From Vitis vinifera (lineage: Eukaryota > Streptophyta > Magnoliopsida > Vitales > Vitaceae): a stretch of DNA of 64,000 bases. The translations under genes and the position numbers were made by a program. The stretch covers positions 4,473,501 through 4,537,500 of the forward strand of contig NC_081817.1 in the NCBI RefSeq assembly GCF_030704535.1, given 5' to 3'. How positions within the stretch are numbered: the first letter of the stretch is position 1; the number at the start of each line of letters is the position of its first letter. This document shows positions 1 to 11,550 of this stretch, one piece after another. A model generated the notes under the pieces. That model had not been told where the DNA came from. It did no database searches and saw only the letters and a program-made list of their open reading frames with translations.

Positions 1-721
1 GTTCTTGCCATACCAGGATTCCCTATAACACTATCCACCATATGAGGCATCGGCCCGTACTCTGGTTTCAGGACCAAGAACCAATCTGTTTTAGAGTTTG
101 AACATGGAAACTGTTATTATCTCCATATCAAACAAATTTTAATGTCCTTTGCTAGAGGGAAAGCTTGTATTTCACTGCATTTAATTACTGAAAAAGAGCA
201 TACAAATCACTGGCCTGAACTACCATACACTGTCTGGCTCAGTAGTGTTCAGTGACACTGGATCAGGAGTCAAATCTTTTCGAGTGGCACTCAGGTGAAT
301 AAATAAATAATTTCACTGGTGTGTATGAAATTGCAAATCCCTTTCATGGAGCTTTCCCAAAAACAAGGTCATCCTATTCTGTTTGGGATATTGTAAATCC
401 CTAGAGAGGTAGGCCTAGGGATTATCCCCCTTTCCCTATGCCTGCATCATCCAGAGTAACATGCCAACTTTACATAGCTTCTTAGGATTCTTTCACAATG
501 CAAATTGATGCCTTCTTTATAATTAATATTTCAGTCTGCTAGTGCAAGATGTGGATGAAGTTATGAGTAGCATACCAATCCAACAGGCGGTTTTTCTAGA
601 AAGAGTTTGTTATTCAATCTGAATGTAAAAAATCCTAGAATTATATTGTTCTTGATCTGGGGGGATTTTTTCAGCTTGTGTTGGAGAAGGAATTAATATC
701 ATCAAACAAGAAACAGTAAGC
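1..721. other. Upstream region and probable 5' leader; no gene recognised
   Basis: No open frame of a known family is visible on either strand. The last part, roughly 640-721, is the probable 5' leader of the downstream lachrymatory-factor-synthase-like gene, whose start codon lies at 722. The rest is moderately AT-rich plain sequence and could be promoter or part of a gene outside the window. Confidence 0.5.
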
Positions 722-1497
722 ATGGTAAGGGTTCTGCCTTTTTTTTTTTTGTTTGCAGTCATTTGTATTGGTAATGGTGGTGTCCCTTCTGTCGTCTTCC
801 ATCCTCTGTAAACTTGTTTTAAAAGTTAGCAAGTTGAGCCGGGGACCACCTCATTCGCTTGGGATCAGCTTGGTACTAGTTGAATCATCTGATCCATCCT
901 CTGGAATCATTGCCTCCTTCTACCTCTCATTCACAGAATTTACAGATACAGTAATCAAATGCTTTTAGGATTCTGTGTTTTAAACTTTTACCCTTTCTGC
1001 AGGCACAGGCATTAGCAGTGGGGAACGGGAAATGGCGTGGAACAGTTGGAAGCATTGTGGATGCACCCATAGACAAAGTTTGGGTGATGGTGTCACAGAC
1101 TAAAAGACTACCAGAATGGATGCCAATGGTTGAAAGATGCACTGACTTGGATGGAGATGAAGGCGTTCCAGGCTATATCCGGCTGGTCTCCGGCTTCATG
1201 TTCCCTCAACAAGATGGAGAAAGGTCATGGGTCAAGGAGAAGCTAGTTTTCATGAACCCATCATCACATAGTTATGCATACAAAATGGAAGCAAGCAATG
1301 TAGGTTTAGATGGGTCTGTAAATTCATTAAAGCTTGTGGATTATGGAGATGATTCGACACTAGTAGACTGGTCATTTGAGATAAACCCTTTAGACGGTGC
1401 TTGTGAGGACAGCATTATAGACTATCTAGGATTTCTCTATAAATCTTGTATTAATAGGATTAAGGGTGCCATTGAAGCTTGGGACAAAAAAGTTTGA
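722..1497 (+). CDS. Lachrymatory-factor synthase-like protein (Bet v 1 / polyketide cyclase fold)
   Basis: Two exons: 722-724 and 1003-1497. The second exon encodes an intact small START/Bet v 1-like protein with the family layout: KWRGTVGSIVDAPIDKVW at the N-terminus, the LPEWMPMVERC segment, and a C-terminal helix ending EAWDKKV. No ATG lies in this frame near the start of exon 2. An upstream ATG sits directly before a good donor (ATG|gtaagg at 725), and the acceptor ctgcag at 1002 restores the frame, giving a protein starting MAQALAVGNGKW and 165 residues long. The intron is 278 nt. Relatives include onion lachrymatory-factor synthase and a broad plant family of unknown ligand specificity. 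The true substrate cannot be read from sequence, and no signal peptide is visible. The single-codon first exon is inferred from splice signals; the exon 2 coding call is strong. Confidence 0.8.
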
Positions 1498-2196
1498 CCA
1501 GGATGTCTCATCCCTCAAAACTCACTCCAAGGGTATGATAGTTTTTTCACACCTCAAGTCCAATTACTCAAAGTGAAAACAACATGAACATTCGTATTGT
1601 AATCGGAAATTTATCAATTACCAAATTCTTGTTCAAAGTAGTAGGACAAAATTCTAAAATCTCTAAGTATCAACTTTAAAAAAACTAATACATCAATCAA
1701 AGTGTTATTGTCAAAATAACTTCAAATTCAAAATAATTCAAACGAGAATTAAGTTTTAACATCTAAATAATGTTCAAAATAAAGAGAGTTTAAACAAATA
1801 TCCTAATAAAGCCAAATTTCTCTCCTAACGGTCACCCCTCGCCTGAACTGAGGTTACTTGAAAGATTATCAACAAAGGGGGATGAACTTAAAACTCAATA
1901 AGAAACATTAATACAGTTTCATGGATCAAACATTTTCAATTATGCTTACAAATAAGATACACAACATATAGTTATTTTTATAAAAACTTTTGAGTTCAAA
2001 ATGCTAATACATTCAAAATTTTCAACAAAACTTTCTTATATCCATTTGAAAACAATTTCCCATCAAAACCAAATCGAATACATTCAAAATATCTCTACTC
2101 TAGTTATCATATGACAAATGGTGCCTAATTAGGTGAGACTTCACAATTGAGTAACTAGGTTCAAATTTGTTCCATTCAATGTGAACAAAACCAAAT

Positions 2197-2302
2197 GTCA
2201 ACAATTATAACCATTTGACTAGGACTATAAAGTCAATTATTATAACTTGTTGACTAGGACCGAAAATGTCAACAATTATAACCTATTGACTAGGACCATA
2301 TA
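2197..2302. repeat. Three-copy 35-36-bp tandem repeat
   Basis: Units starting near 2197, 2232 and 2268 share the pattern GTCAA-(C)-AATTATAAC, then a variable TTGACTAGGAC block. The copies have diverged by several substitutions. No function is apparent. Confidence 0.65.
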
Positions 2303-3002
2303 ATCTAGAGTTAAACACTTTATTTCATTAATTCACACTTACAAAACAAAACATCATAACTTCTCAATTTTTCATTTTTCATAAACAAAGAAAATGCTCA
2401 AATGTTCTTTCCACACAAAACATATATTTGATCCATGTGTAAAGATAAAAATAATATTTTTACACATTTAAAAATACAATATAAAAGGAAAATTACTTTC
2501 TTTTATAAAAACATGCATTAATATCCCTTACTAAAAAAAAACACTCAAAATCTTGAAGAATAATATTAAAGAGCCTACTCTTTACCTAGCATAATATCAT
2601 AGACAATATTTATTTTTGATTATTTATCTAAAGATATAGATTTGACAATACTAAAAATATTTTATTTAGTATTAGAGATCCTAATTAATTTTTCATGTTA
2701 ATATTATCACCACCCAATATTATTTTCAACTTACTAAACAATAATAAATTAATTTAGTGAGTTTCCAAATTATTGTAAAATTCATTTTCTTACCTAATCT
2801 TACCCTCACTATTTATTTGTTTATAAACTTAAATTAAATTAAAACCTATACAAGAAACTATTATTATTATTATTGTTCTCATAATCCAACTACACTTAAC
2901 AACAATTCCACCCACACACCCCATTATATAAATATATATTATTATCATTATTATTACTTTCAAAGACCTCTAACACCACTACTTAAAGCCACCAACTACA
3001 CC

Positions 3003-3004
<2 letters not shown>

Positions 3005-3036
<32 letters not shown>

Positions 3037-3084
3037 ATAATAATAACACTTTTTTTTAAACCTATGCTACACAACATCCATCTA

Positions 3085-3148
<64 letters not shown>

Positions 3149-3195
3149 AGAATAACACTTTTTTTTTTAAACCTCTGCTACACAACATCCATCTA

Positions 3196-3226
<31 letters not shown>
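3005..3226. repeat. Compound (ATT)n microsatellite with duplicated spacer
   Basis: Three ATT tracts (about 3005-3049, 3086-3147 and 3196-3226) are separated by two near-identical spacers of about 44 bp, each containing AACACTTTTTTTT and CTACACAACATCCATCTACA. The run of tyrosines and similar residues in the overlapping open frame is only the translated microsatellite. Confidence 0.85.
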
Positions 3227-3631
3227 TTCTTCATTATTCCAAAAAATACGCAACTCTTATTTTATTTATTTATTTATTTATTTTTCTATATCTATTCATT
3301 TGAGTAATCAAAATTTATTTATCTCCATTAATAAATCAAACTATGTTCATTAATTTTTAATCTTTTTGACCCATAAATTAGTTAAACGAACTCTAATCAA
3401 AATTGACATATTTTAAAATATTCAAAACTAATTAACGAATATAAAATATTAATTTAAGGATAAAAAATCTTATTTAAAAAATTAATTTTCAAACTCTAAA
3501 CCTCCAGATCTTCAACCTTATATTCTTTGATTTTTCTGATCTCTATGTAAAAAGGTTTTCTAAATAGAGATGATAGTAAAAATCTAATTTATACCTAGGG
3601 GTTTTAAATACGAAAAGATTTTTTTACTCTT

Positions 3632-4022
3632 ATTAAATTACTTTAATCAATTAATAATTTTTAAATTACGATTTTATCCCTAAATTGGGTTTGGGGCATT
3701 ACAAGATGGCTCATTGAAATGTATTAATATCAAATAGGCCCAACTTTTTCTTTCACTTGATCTATTATTGAATGTCTTAATATGGCTATAATGTAAGGTC
3801 AAATTAGATTCAAATTGGACGGAGTTAATTAAATTACTTTAATTAATTAATAATTTCTCAATTATGATTTTACCCCTAAATTGGGTTTGAGGCATTACAG
3901 GATGGCTCATTGAAATGTACTAATATCAAATAGGCCCAACTTTTTCTTTCACGTGATCTATTATTGAATGTCTTAATATGGCTATAATGTAAGGTCAGAT
4001 TAGACTCAAATTGGGTGGAGTT
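3632..4022. repeat. 196-bp direct tandem duplication
   Basis: Copy 1 (about 3632-3827) and copy 2 (about 3828-4022) share blocks such as GATGGCTCATTGAAATGTA (3705 and 3901) and GTCTTAATATGGCTATAATG at a constant offset of 196 bp, with only scattered substitutions. It is non-coding. Confidence 0.85.
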
Positions 4023-5135
4023 GCTCAAGTGTTGCTGCATTGAAGCTCCTTACTCCGAGCAGGTTCAATCTGTTTTGCCCATCAAAACAATTACGGTTCC
4101 TTACATGTTCTTGACCTTTTGGACTATAATTATGAATTGACTGAGAAAGAATGAAAGCATGTGATTTCTATGGAGTAACTGAAAATGTAAATAAAGAAAC
4201 AAGATGAAAAATGTGTAATCTATTCCAAATTAATGACAGAGAAGAGATAGTTACAACAAACTTTGCCAGACCTTTCACACAACAACAGACCAGACTTCCC
4301 TGATCCATGAAAGCCATCTCTCAACAATATCCTTTTGTTCCATTGGCGGCATTTCATGTACTTATGGTCTATGGACCATTTCCCACCAAAGTCAGCATCC
4401 CCTTATGTAAGTAATAGAAGCATACATAGTACTCTTCTAGAAGAGTAGTCCTTAAGCATCTACCAAACTTTTCTTACTCTTCTTTTCTCATCACATGTTT
4501 GCAGTAGAATTTTATTGTATGGTCTCAGCATTACATATAGAAAGTACCCCGTCATCACATGTGATGTACATATACTAGAGAACCTTCTTGAATCAGTTCT
4601 CTTCCCAAGGATCCATCACTCAGAGAATCTGACTCAGGCCCTTTGGCATATTGATTCAGATCCATTCATATGGGCATATTTGATCATGTTATAGGTATTG
4701 CCTATTGGCACTTACTGGTCTACCATCTCTTGTAAGCGAACCACTCCCTATATGAAGACTGTTTCATGCTTGTGACATCTGCTCATGGAGGGATAGTTGT
4801 GACAAGGGAGTGAATGAGAATTAAAACATGTAAGAATGCATCTTTTGGAGGAAATCAATCCTAAAGGTTAGGAATTGAGACACACTAGCATCTCTTTTAC
4901 ATCCTTAATGAAGAAGCAGCCTGACGGACAAACGTGTAGCAGTAAAATAGCTTCCATCAAGAGAGAGAGATGCGAGAGAGATGTGCAGCTGGGCTGTATG
5001 TTTCAAGCAGTCCAGATTCTGATATGGGTTGCTGTCAATGGAAAATGGCAGCAAGAGCATAGTGGACAGATAAGTACATTATGTAACATGCAAGAAAACT
5101 CTGAGGAAATAACTGGCTGACCTTCTTCATCATTC

Positions 5136-5184
5136 ACCTAACAGGCTGAAAGGACATGGCATCACAAATTTATTCCTTTATAAG
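5136..5184 (+). promoter_or_regulatory. Laccase core promoter: AC element and TATA box
   Basis: ACCTAAC at 5136-5142 matches the AC-III element bound by lignin-pathway MYB factors. TATAAG at 5179-5184 is a plausible TATA box about 105 nt before the laccase ATG. Spacing and identity fit a secondary-wall gene promoter. This is motif matching only. Confidence 0.45.
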
Positions 5185-5286
5185 GTTGGAGAGGCGTGTC
5201 ATGCCTACATACATAAGAGTTCCAGTAAGAGCCAAAAAGCCACGAATCCCGGGAGAGAGAGAGAGGTACCAAAAGAGAGGAAGAAG

Positions 5287-8200
5287 ATGGAGTTTCGGGT
5301 AGGTGCAATGCTACTTGTGGTACTGATATTTCCAACATTGGTTGGGGCCATGGTTCGCCACTACAAGTTCAGTGTAAGTACATCCCTTCATCTTTTCCTT
5401 TACTATTGGTAGATGTTACTATATAGCAGACGAAACATTTGAGACTGAAAGAGGCATGCCCTGCTTCAGGCATAGGCATTGCTTTGTCAATAATAGGCAA
5501 AAGAGGAAAATTATGGCGTTTTGTTGCACATGGCCCTATTCTAAAGGTCTATTCTAAGAGTCATTATTTGGGTGATCCATGTCTGGGTTTAAGAGCGGTA
5601 TTATTGCATTCAACAATTCCTCCCCTAACATGATACTCTTGTGACTCCAACCCATGACCCTTGGCTCATAATTCCAATGGTTGGATCAAGTTTTAACCAT
5701 TTCATCTGAAACCATTTTGAGACTAATATATTGGGTAAATATTGATGTAATAGTACGCCATATATTCCTACCAAAACCTCCAGCCTGAATAAGTCAAATT
5801 TCAAAACTTTTACGAGATATTTGGTTCCCAAAAAGCAAAGAAAGGAAGAACAAATTGAGAAAAATTATTTTTTCGTGTCTAAGTTACAATAAGAAAGGAA
5901 AAAGAAGGTGGTGAACTTGAAGAAACATGAAAAAAATAAGTTATTAATTTTAAATTTATTTATAATATTTTTTTCTATTTTCTTTTCCTTCCATTTCCCC
6001 CTCAATTTTCTAATAACCAAAGATTAGTATACATTCTTCTCCACTTGTATCTAAGTTTTTACTAAGCTCCCCAAAAGTTAATGAAATTTATTGGTGGTGC
6101 ATATATGCAGGTGGTGATGAAGAACACGACAAGGCTTTGTGCAACTAAGCCTATAGTGACTGTGAATGGGCGGTTTCCAGGGCCTAAGCTCTACGCAAGG
6201 GAGGATGACACGGTGATTGTGAGGGTCATCAACCACGTTACCTACAATGTTACCCTCCACTGGTGAGACTTTTATAAGGACTCCTTTTGCTGAACATGGG
6301 TAATAGGGCCATTCTCATGCCCAAGAAACTAGATAAAAAAAAAAAATTGACTACTGGTTTGAGTAGTATGATTTAGCAGAATCGGAGGGAAATGACAATT
6401 TTGTGTGTTTTGGATATGGCAGGCATGGGGTGAAGCAATTGCGGACAGGGTGGTCAGATGGGCCAGCATACGTCACTCAGTGTCCGATTCAACCGGGGCA
6501 AAGCTATATCTATAATTTCACTCTGTCTGGCCAGAGAGGCACCCTTCTTTGGCATGCACACATTTCCTGGCTAAGGGCTACTATGTATGGTGCCATTGTC
6601 ATCTTGCCTAAGCGGGGTGTTCCTTACCCTTTCCCCAAGCCCGATAGAGAAGTTGTTGTCATATTAGGTGAGGTCGAGGTTCTCTCTCATTTGTTCCACT
6701 AACATTGTCTTTGAATTTGAATAAAAAAGAAAGAAAAAAGACAAAAAATAACTGCTTCACCCATTTTCTTCCATTTAAATATTGTTATCTCCTAATTCAA
6801 TAAACCCTCACGATTTTAAAATGTATTTATATAGTTAAAAAAAACTCATACCCGTTACTTGTTCCCCTACATGATGTGAGATATCATATTTTCTCTTAGA
6901 AAAGAAGCTTGTGTATATATATATAGAGCAATTCTCTTAACCACATAAAGTTGACTGATTGGGTCAAAAGTAGATAATATCTATATGAAAGGGAGTGACT
7001 TGTAATGGTTTATGATAGAAAGAAATGAGACCAAATTTGCTTTACAATGATTTTGGTTGTAGAAGGGGTGTAAGCTTGTAGACATCCTCAAATATTTGTT
7101 TTGACTGTCATCTAGTTTGATTGCAGCGAAAACACTTCAAAGAACATGAAATGGGGGTTACAAACTGTCCCTGACAGATTTGCTAAATGCACTTATATTC
7201 TGTGATTATAGGGGAATGGTGGAAGGCGGACGTTGAAGCTGTGATCAACCAGGCTATACAATCCGGTTTGCCACCAAATATATCAGACGCGCACACCATT
7301 AATGGCCATCCAGGCCCCACATCAACTTGCTCTTCTCAGGGTACTGACACCGGGTATACATTGTCTTGTGTTTTTTTTCCAATCCTAATGCCCCCCTCCC
7401 TACCCATTTTTTTCCTCTTTTATCCAGAATTCTTCACCACCCATTCATTTTTGAAAGAAACAACATTTCAATCAGAAAGTATTGAGCTGAAAAATGTTTT
7501 CAACCTGCGTAAACCAGAAAGAAAATCACAAACGATTTTGGAGGAGACAACAGAATTGATAGTGTTGCTACCTATAACTGCATTCTCCCTGATATATATG
7601 AAACCGTGAGCAGGTTATACTTTGAATGTTGAAAGTGGAAAGACCTACATGCTGAGGATCGTCAATGCTGCTGTGAATGATGAGCTGTTTTTCAAGATTT
7701 CTGGCCATCAACTGACCGTTGTGGAGGTGGATGCCATCTATGCCAAGCCCTTCAAAACTGATACCTTATTCATAGCTCCAGGGCAAACCACAAATGCCCT
7801 TTTAACTGCAGATCAAGGCGCTGGCAAGTACTTGGTTGTCGTGTCGCCTTTCATGGATGCTCCTATCCCAGTAGACAACATCACAGGAACTGCTATTTTG
7901 AGCTACACAGGCACCCTTGCTGCTTCCCCTACTGTCCTTACCACCAGCCCTTCTCAAAATGCAACCCAATTAACATCAAGCTTCATGGACTCTCTTAAGA
8001 GCCTCAATTCAAAGCAGTACCCTGCAAATGTGCCATTAGCTATAGACCATTCTCTTCTTTTCACCATTGGTGTTGGGGTCAATCCGTGTTCTACATGCGT
8101 AAATGGGAGCCGCCTTGTGTCCTATATCAACAATGTTACCTTTGTGATGCCAACTACTGGTCTCCTTGAAGCACATTACTATAACATAGGTGGGGTTTTT

Positions 8201-8821
8201 ACTGTTGACTTTCCTGGAAACCCGCTCATTGCCTTCAACTATACTGGCACTCAGCCATCAAATATGCAAACCATGAATGGCACAAGGCTCTACAGATTGG
8301 CCTATAATTCAACAGTTCAAGTTGTGATTCAGGGGACTGCAATGATATCACCAGAGAGCCATCCAACCCATCTTCATGGCTTTGATTTCTATGCAGTTGG
8401 GAGGGGACTAGGGAATTTTGATCCAGTGAATGATCCCAAGAAGTTCAACCTCATTGACCCTATTGCAAGAAACACAATAGGAGTACCATCAGGGGGATGG
8501 ACTGCAATCAGATTCAGGGCAGACAACCCAGGTAGACCTACTGGCCTTATCTTTTTATTTCCTTGTCGTAAGCGGGTAAGGTAAATCAACTGCAAGGACT
8601 AATGGCCAAGCACCAATTATTTCTAACATGACCCTTTACTTTTGTCTTCAAAGAAGCATAAAATTGAGCAATTTCTGATGATGGGTGTAGGTGTGTGGCT
8701 GTTGCATTGTCATTTGGAAGTACACACAACTTGGGGGCTCAAGATGGCCTTTCTGGTGGAGAATGGGAAAGGTCCAAATGAGTCACTTGTACCACCTCCC
8801 TCTGACCTTCCAAAATGTTAG
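5287..8821 (+). CDS. Laccase, LAC4/LAC10-type multicopper oxidase
   Basis: Six exons: 5287-5373, 6111-6262, 6423-6667, 7212-7340, 7614-8531 and 8691-8821. All introns are GT-AG, and the 245-nt and 129-nt third and fourth exons are typical of plant laccases. They join to 553 residues. An N-terminal signal peptide (about residues 1-21, ending LVGA) implies secretion to the cell wall. All copper-ligand motifs are intact: HWHG (H79, H81), HAH (H124, H126), HPTHLHG (454-460) and HCHLEVH (516-522), with Leu527 as the probable axial residue of the type-1 site. N-glycosylation sequons are frequent. Plant laccases oxidise monolignols during lignin polymerisation. The mature start MVRHYKF and the C-terminus PPPSDLPKC resemble Arabidopsis LAC4/LAC10. 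GVWLLHCH replaces the more usual GVWFMHCH. The miR397 target region (7660-7680) is diverged. A DIV-type MYB follows, as in Arabidopsis. Confidence 0.95.
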
Positions 8822-10780
8822 ATAATTCCAAAATGCCTCAACTGCATCACAAGACTAAGCAAAAAAAAAAAAAGGAGAAAGAAGAGGATGGAAGCTGCAG
8901 GAGAACAAAGAAAAGAAGAAAGATTTAAGGGACTGCTTGTTTTCATGAAAGTGGAGGAGGGTGAGCTGTGTTGCACAATTTTCTGTCTTTTCTTTTTCTT
9001 TCCATGCTGCCAATGTTTGAAGTTACATAGCCTTGTATAACTGAGTATGAGGGGGGGTTTTTACTAAAAAGATCTTGGATCATGGTTGCAAAATTTGAAT
9101 TTGGTTACAAAACCCTTATCACTTGCTTGAACCCACATTTCCCACTTAGGAAACAGGCACTTCACTTCATCCATTGAGCTACAGGTGCATAAACATAATT
9201 AAACCATCCATGATGATCAACAATATTGGTTTTCTAACCTTAGTTTTTAGTTATATATTGAATAAATAAGAAACTTTTGTTATAAAAAAAAAGGATGAAA
9301 TTTAATGATTTTATAAATCCGTATTCTTCAATCATTAACATATATTTATGTGACAATAAATCATTTTTTTTACATTTATTTTTATATGAATTAGTAGTGA
9401 CAATTTTAACATAACATGTGATAAAGAATTTTAGTGGATTCACGTTATGTTAACTGATATAATCTATTTAATAAAAAGGTTGTGCTCAAGTTTAACTGTT
9501 TAATTTGTTTAACATATTTATTTAATCGTATCAAAATGAGCTATATAATTCATTTACTTAATTATGTTAAAATCATCTACTTATGATTCAATCTATTTAT
9601 TTCCTATTTAACAAATATGAACTTACTAATTTTATACATCTAAAATTTTTAATTTAAATATCATACAATTAAAAAAATTAAATAATTAAGTAAAATTTTA
9701 TTTATTTTATTATAAATATTAATAAGATAATAAAAATATGTAAAATTAAAATTAAAATTTACTTTCTACATTCTAAATTATTAAAATTTAAAATTAATTC
9801 AATTAATATTTAAAAAATTTAAGCTTAAAACTTAACATTTATAAATTTAAATTTTCAAATAAATTAAATGAGTTATAATTATATTAACATGTTTAATAAG
9901 TTAGAATTATGCAATGGGTTTAAGAAGTTTAAAATCATCTTAATTAGTTATACATTGATTCATATATAATTCAATTTTACACATTTAAAAAGATTATATA
10001 GGTTGTATCGTTACATTCCAATGATGAACTATTGTATTATCATTTTCGTCATTCAGACATTATTATTAAAGGGTTATTTGATTAAACGTATCTTTAAAAA
10101 TCCAAAATTTGAAATTTAACCTCTCATCCTTTTTTGACTTTATTTGAATAAAAATGCTCTCATTATTTTTTTATAAAAATAACTCTCTTTTTTAAAACCT
10201 ACATGTAAATATTTGAATGACAAATGACATTTATGTAAAAAAAATGAATTATTTTTTAAGAAAAAAATATAGAAATGATTAAATTTAAAATTTAAGAATT
10301 ATTTTATCTCGTTTAACTAAATATTTCATTATTAAACGAGTCATATTCAAACGAAGTAAATTTTTATTATTTCTTATCTTAACACGACACGTACACATGC
10401 ACGTATTTGTATTTGACATGATGCGATACTTCTCAGTGCGATCCTAAATAAAGCTTATTAGTTTACACATATACTATAAAAAGTACGATATCAAAATGTT
10501 TATTTTGACTAAAATTTTTCAATATATAAATTTTATTTTTTTACAAGTATATAGATGAATAAAATGATAACATATTTCAACTGGTGAATCATTTTCCTAT
10601 GAAAAGACGTGCATGAAGGGTAACTTCATTAAAGTTGAAGGGGGGTTTGAGGAAATGAAGCACTCAAAATAAAATAAAATAAAGAAGAAAAACCAAAAGA
10701 AAACAAAAATTTGAAAAGAAGGAAAAGAAAGAAAATGGTTAAGGAAGGTGGTATCATACTATCATAATATAACATATTCT
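8822..10780. other. AT-rich intergenic region
   Basis: This is the laccase 3' untranslated region followed by very AT-rich DNA (about 9240-10580) with many homopolymer runs. No gene, RNA or clear mobile-element ends were recognised. Confidence 0.6.
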
Positions 10781-11429
10781 TTGGATGGAGAAGAGCACCA
10801 CACCTCCAATCCCCACAAGCCATCTTTCATGTCTCCTTTTCTCTTTCTTATTCTTCTCTCCTTTGGATTCATCCACCACCAACACCACCCAAAACCATTC
10901 TCCTTTTGATTCTTCTCTTTTTTCACTCCCCCAAGGGCCAAGGGCCAAGCCCCCTCTTGCTTTCCTTCCCATTTTTTCCCCTCCTCTCTTTTTTCTTCTA
11001 CTTGAGGTTTTTTGCTTCCATCTTTGCCTTTGCAGCAAAGGAAATTTCAGGAACTAAAGTATTTTCCCCTGCTTTTCTGACTGGATTCTTTCAGAATCTC
11101 TCTCTTTTCTCAACTGGGTCTCTTTTCTCTTTGCTCTTGGGGTTCTTCTTGTTTTGGTCTCTTTCACTTCCTTTGTGAACTTGGGGTCACTGGGACTGTA
11201 GTACAAAGAAACCTTCCTTCCTTCCTTCGAATTTTCAACTTTCTGTGCTTCAAGTTCAGAAATTTCATCTGGGTTTTGCTTTTCCTTTCCATTCTCTGGG
11301 TTTTATTCTTTTTCTTCTTCCTTCTTTTTTTCTTCCACCAAGATTCTCTCCGATTCTGAAAAGGTTGGGTCTTTTCTGGATTCTTCGAGTTTATGCTATT
11401 GAGAAAAAGGGTATTCTGATTCCTTATAA

Positions 11430-11538
11430 ATGATTCTAAACTGAATGCCTCTTGGACCAGTGTGAAACCTTCTTCACTCTTCACAAACTCTCTTCTCAAT
11501 TCAGTATGCATTTTTTGCAAGCTGTTACTGCGTACTAA
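11430..11538 (+). promoter_or_regulatory. Short upstream ORFs in the MYB leader
   Basis: If the leader is not spliced, three minimal ORFs precede the MYB start: 11430-11444 (4 codons), 11445-11465 (6 codons) and 11506-11538 (10 codons). The last ends 12 nt before the main ATG at 11551. Such uORFs can reduce translation, but whether they are in the mature mRNA is unknown. The leader upstream (about 10780-11400) is strikingly pyrimidine-rich. Confidence 0.4.
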
Positions 11539-11550
11539 GTTGTGGCTAGT

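Larger units (their letters stand above)
1498..5130. other. AT-rich intergenic region with short repeats
   Basis: No gene is supported. The stretch is strongly AT-rich and holds a 35-36-bp tandem repeat near 2197-2300, a compound ATT microsatellite at 3005-3226, and a 196-bp tandem duplication at 3632-4022. The final part is presumably the laccase promoter. Confidence 0.6.

Noticed and set aside
3064-3303. 79-codon open frame with long tyrosine runs
   Set aside because: It is a translated ATT microsatellite with no start context or domain.
7341-7609. Open frame running from laccase exon 4 into the intron
   Set aside because: The frame happens to stay open in the intron, but the donor at 7341 and acceptor at 7613 restore the laccase sequence exactly.
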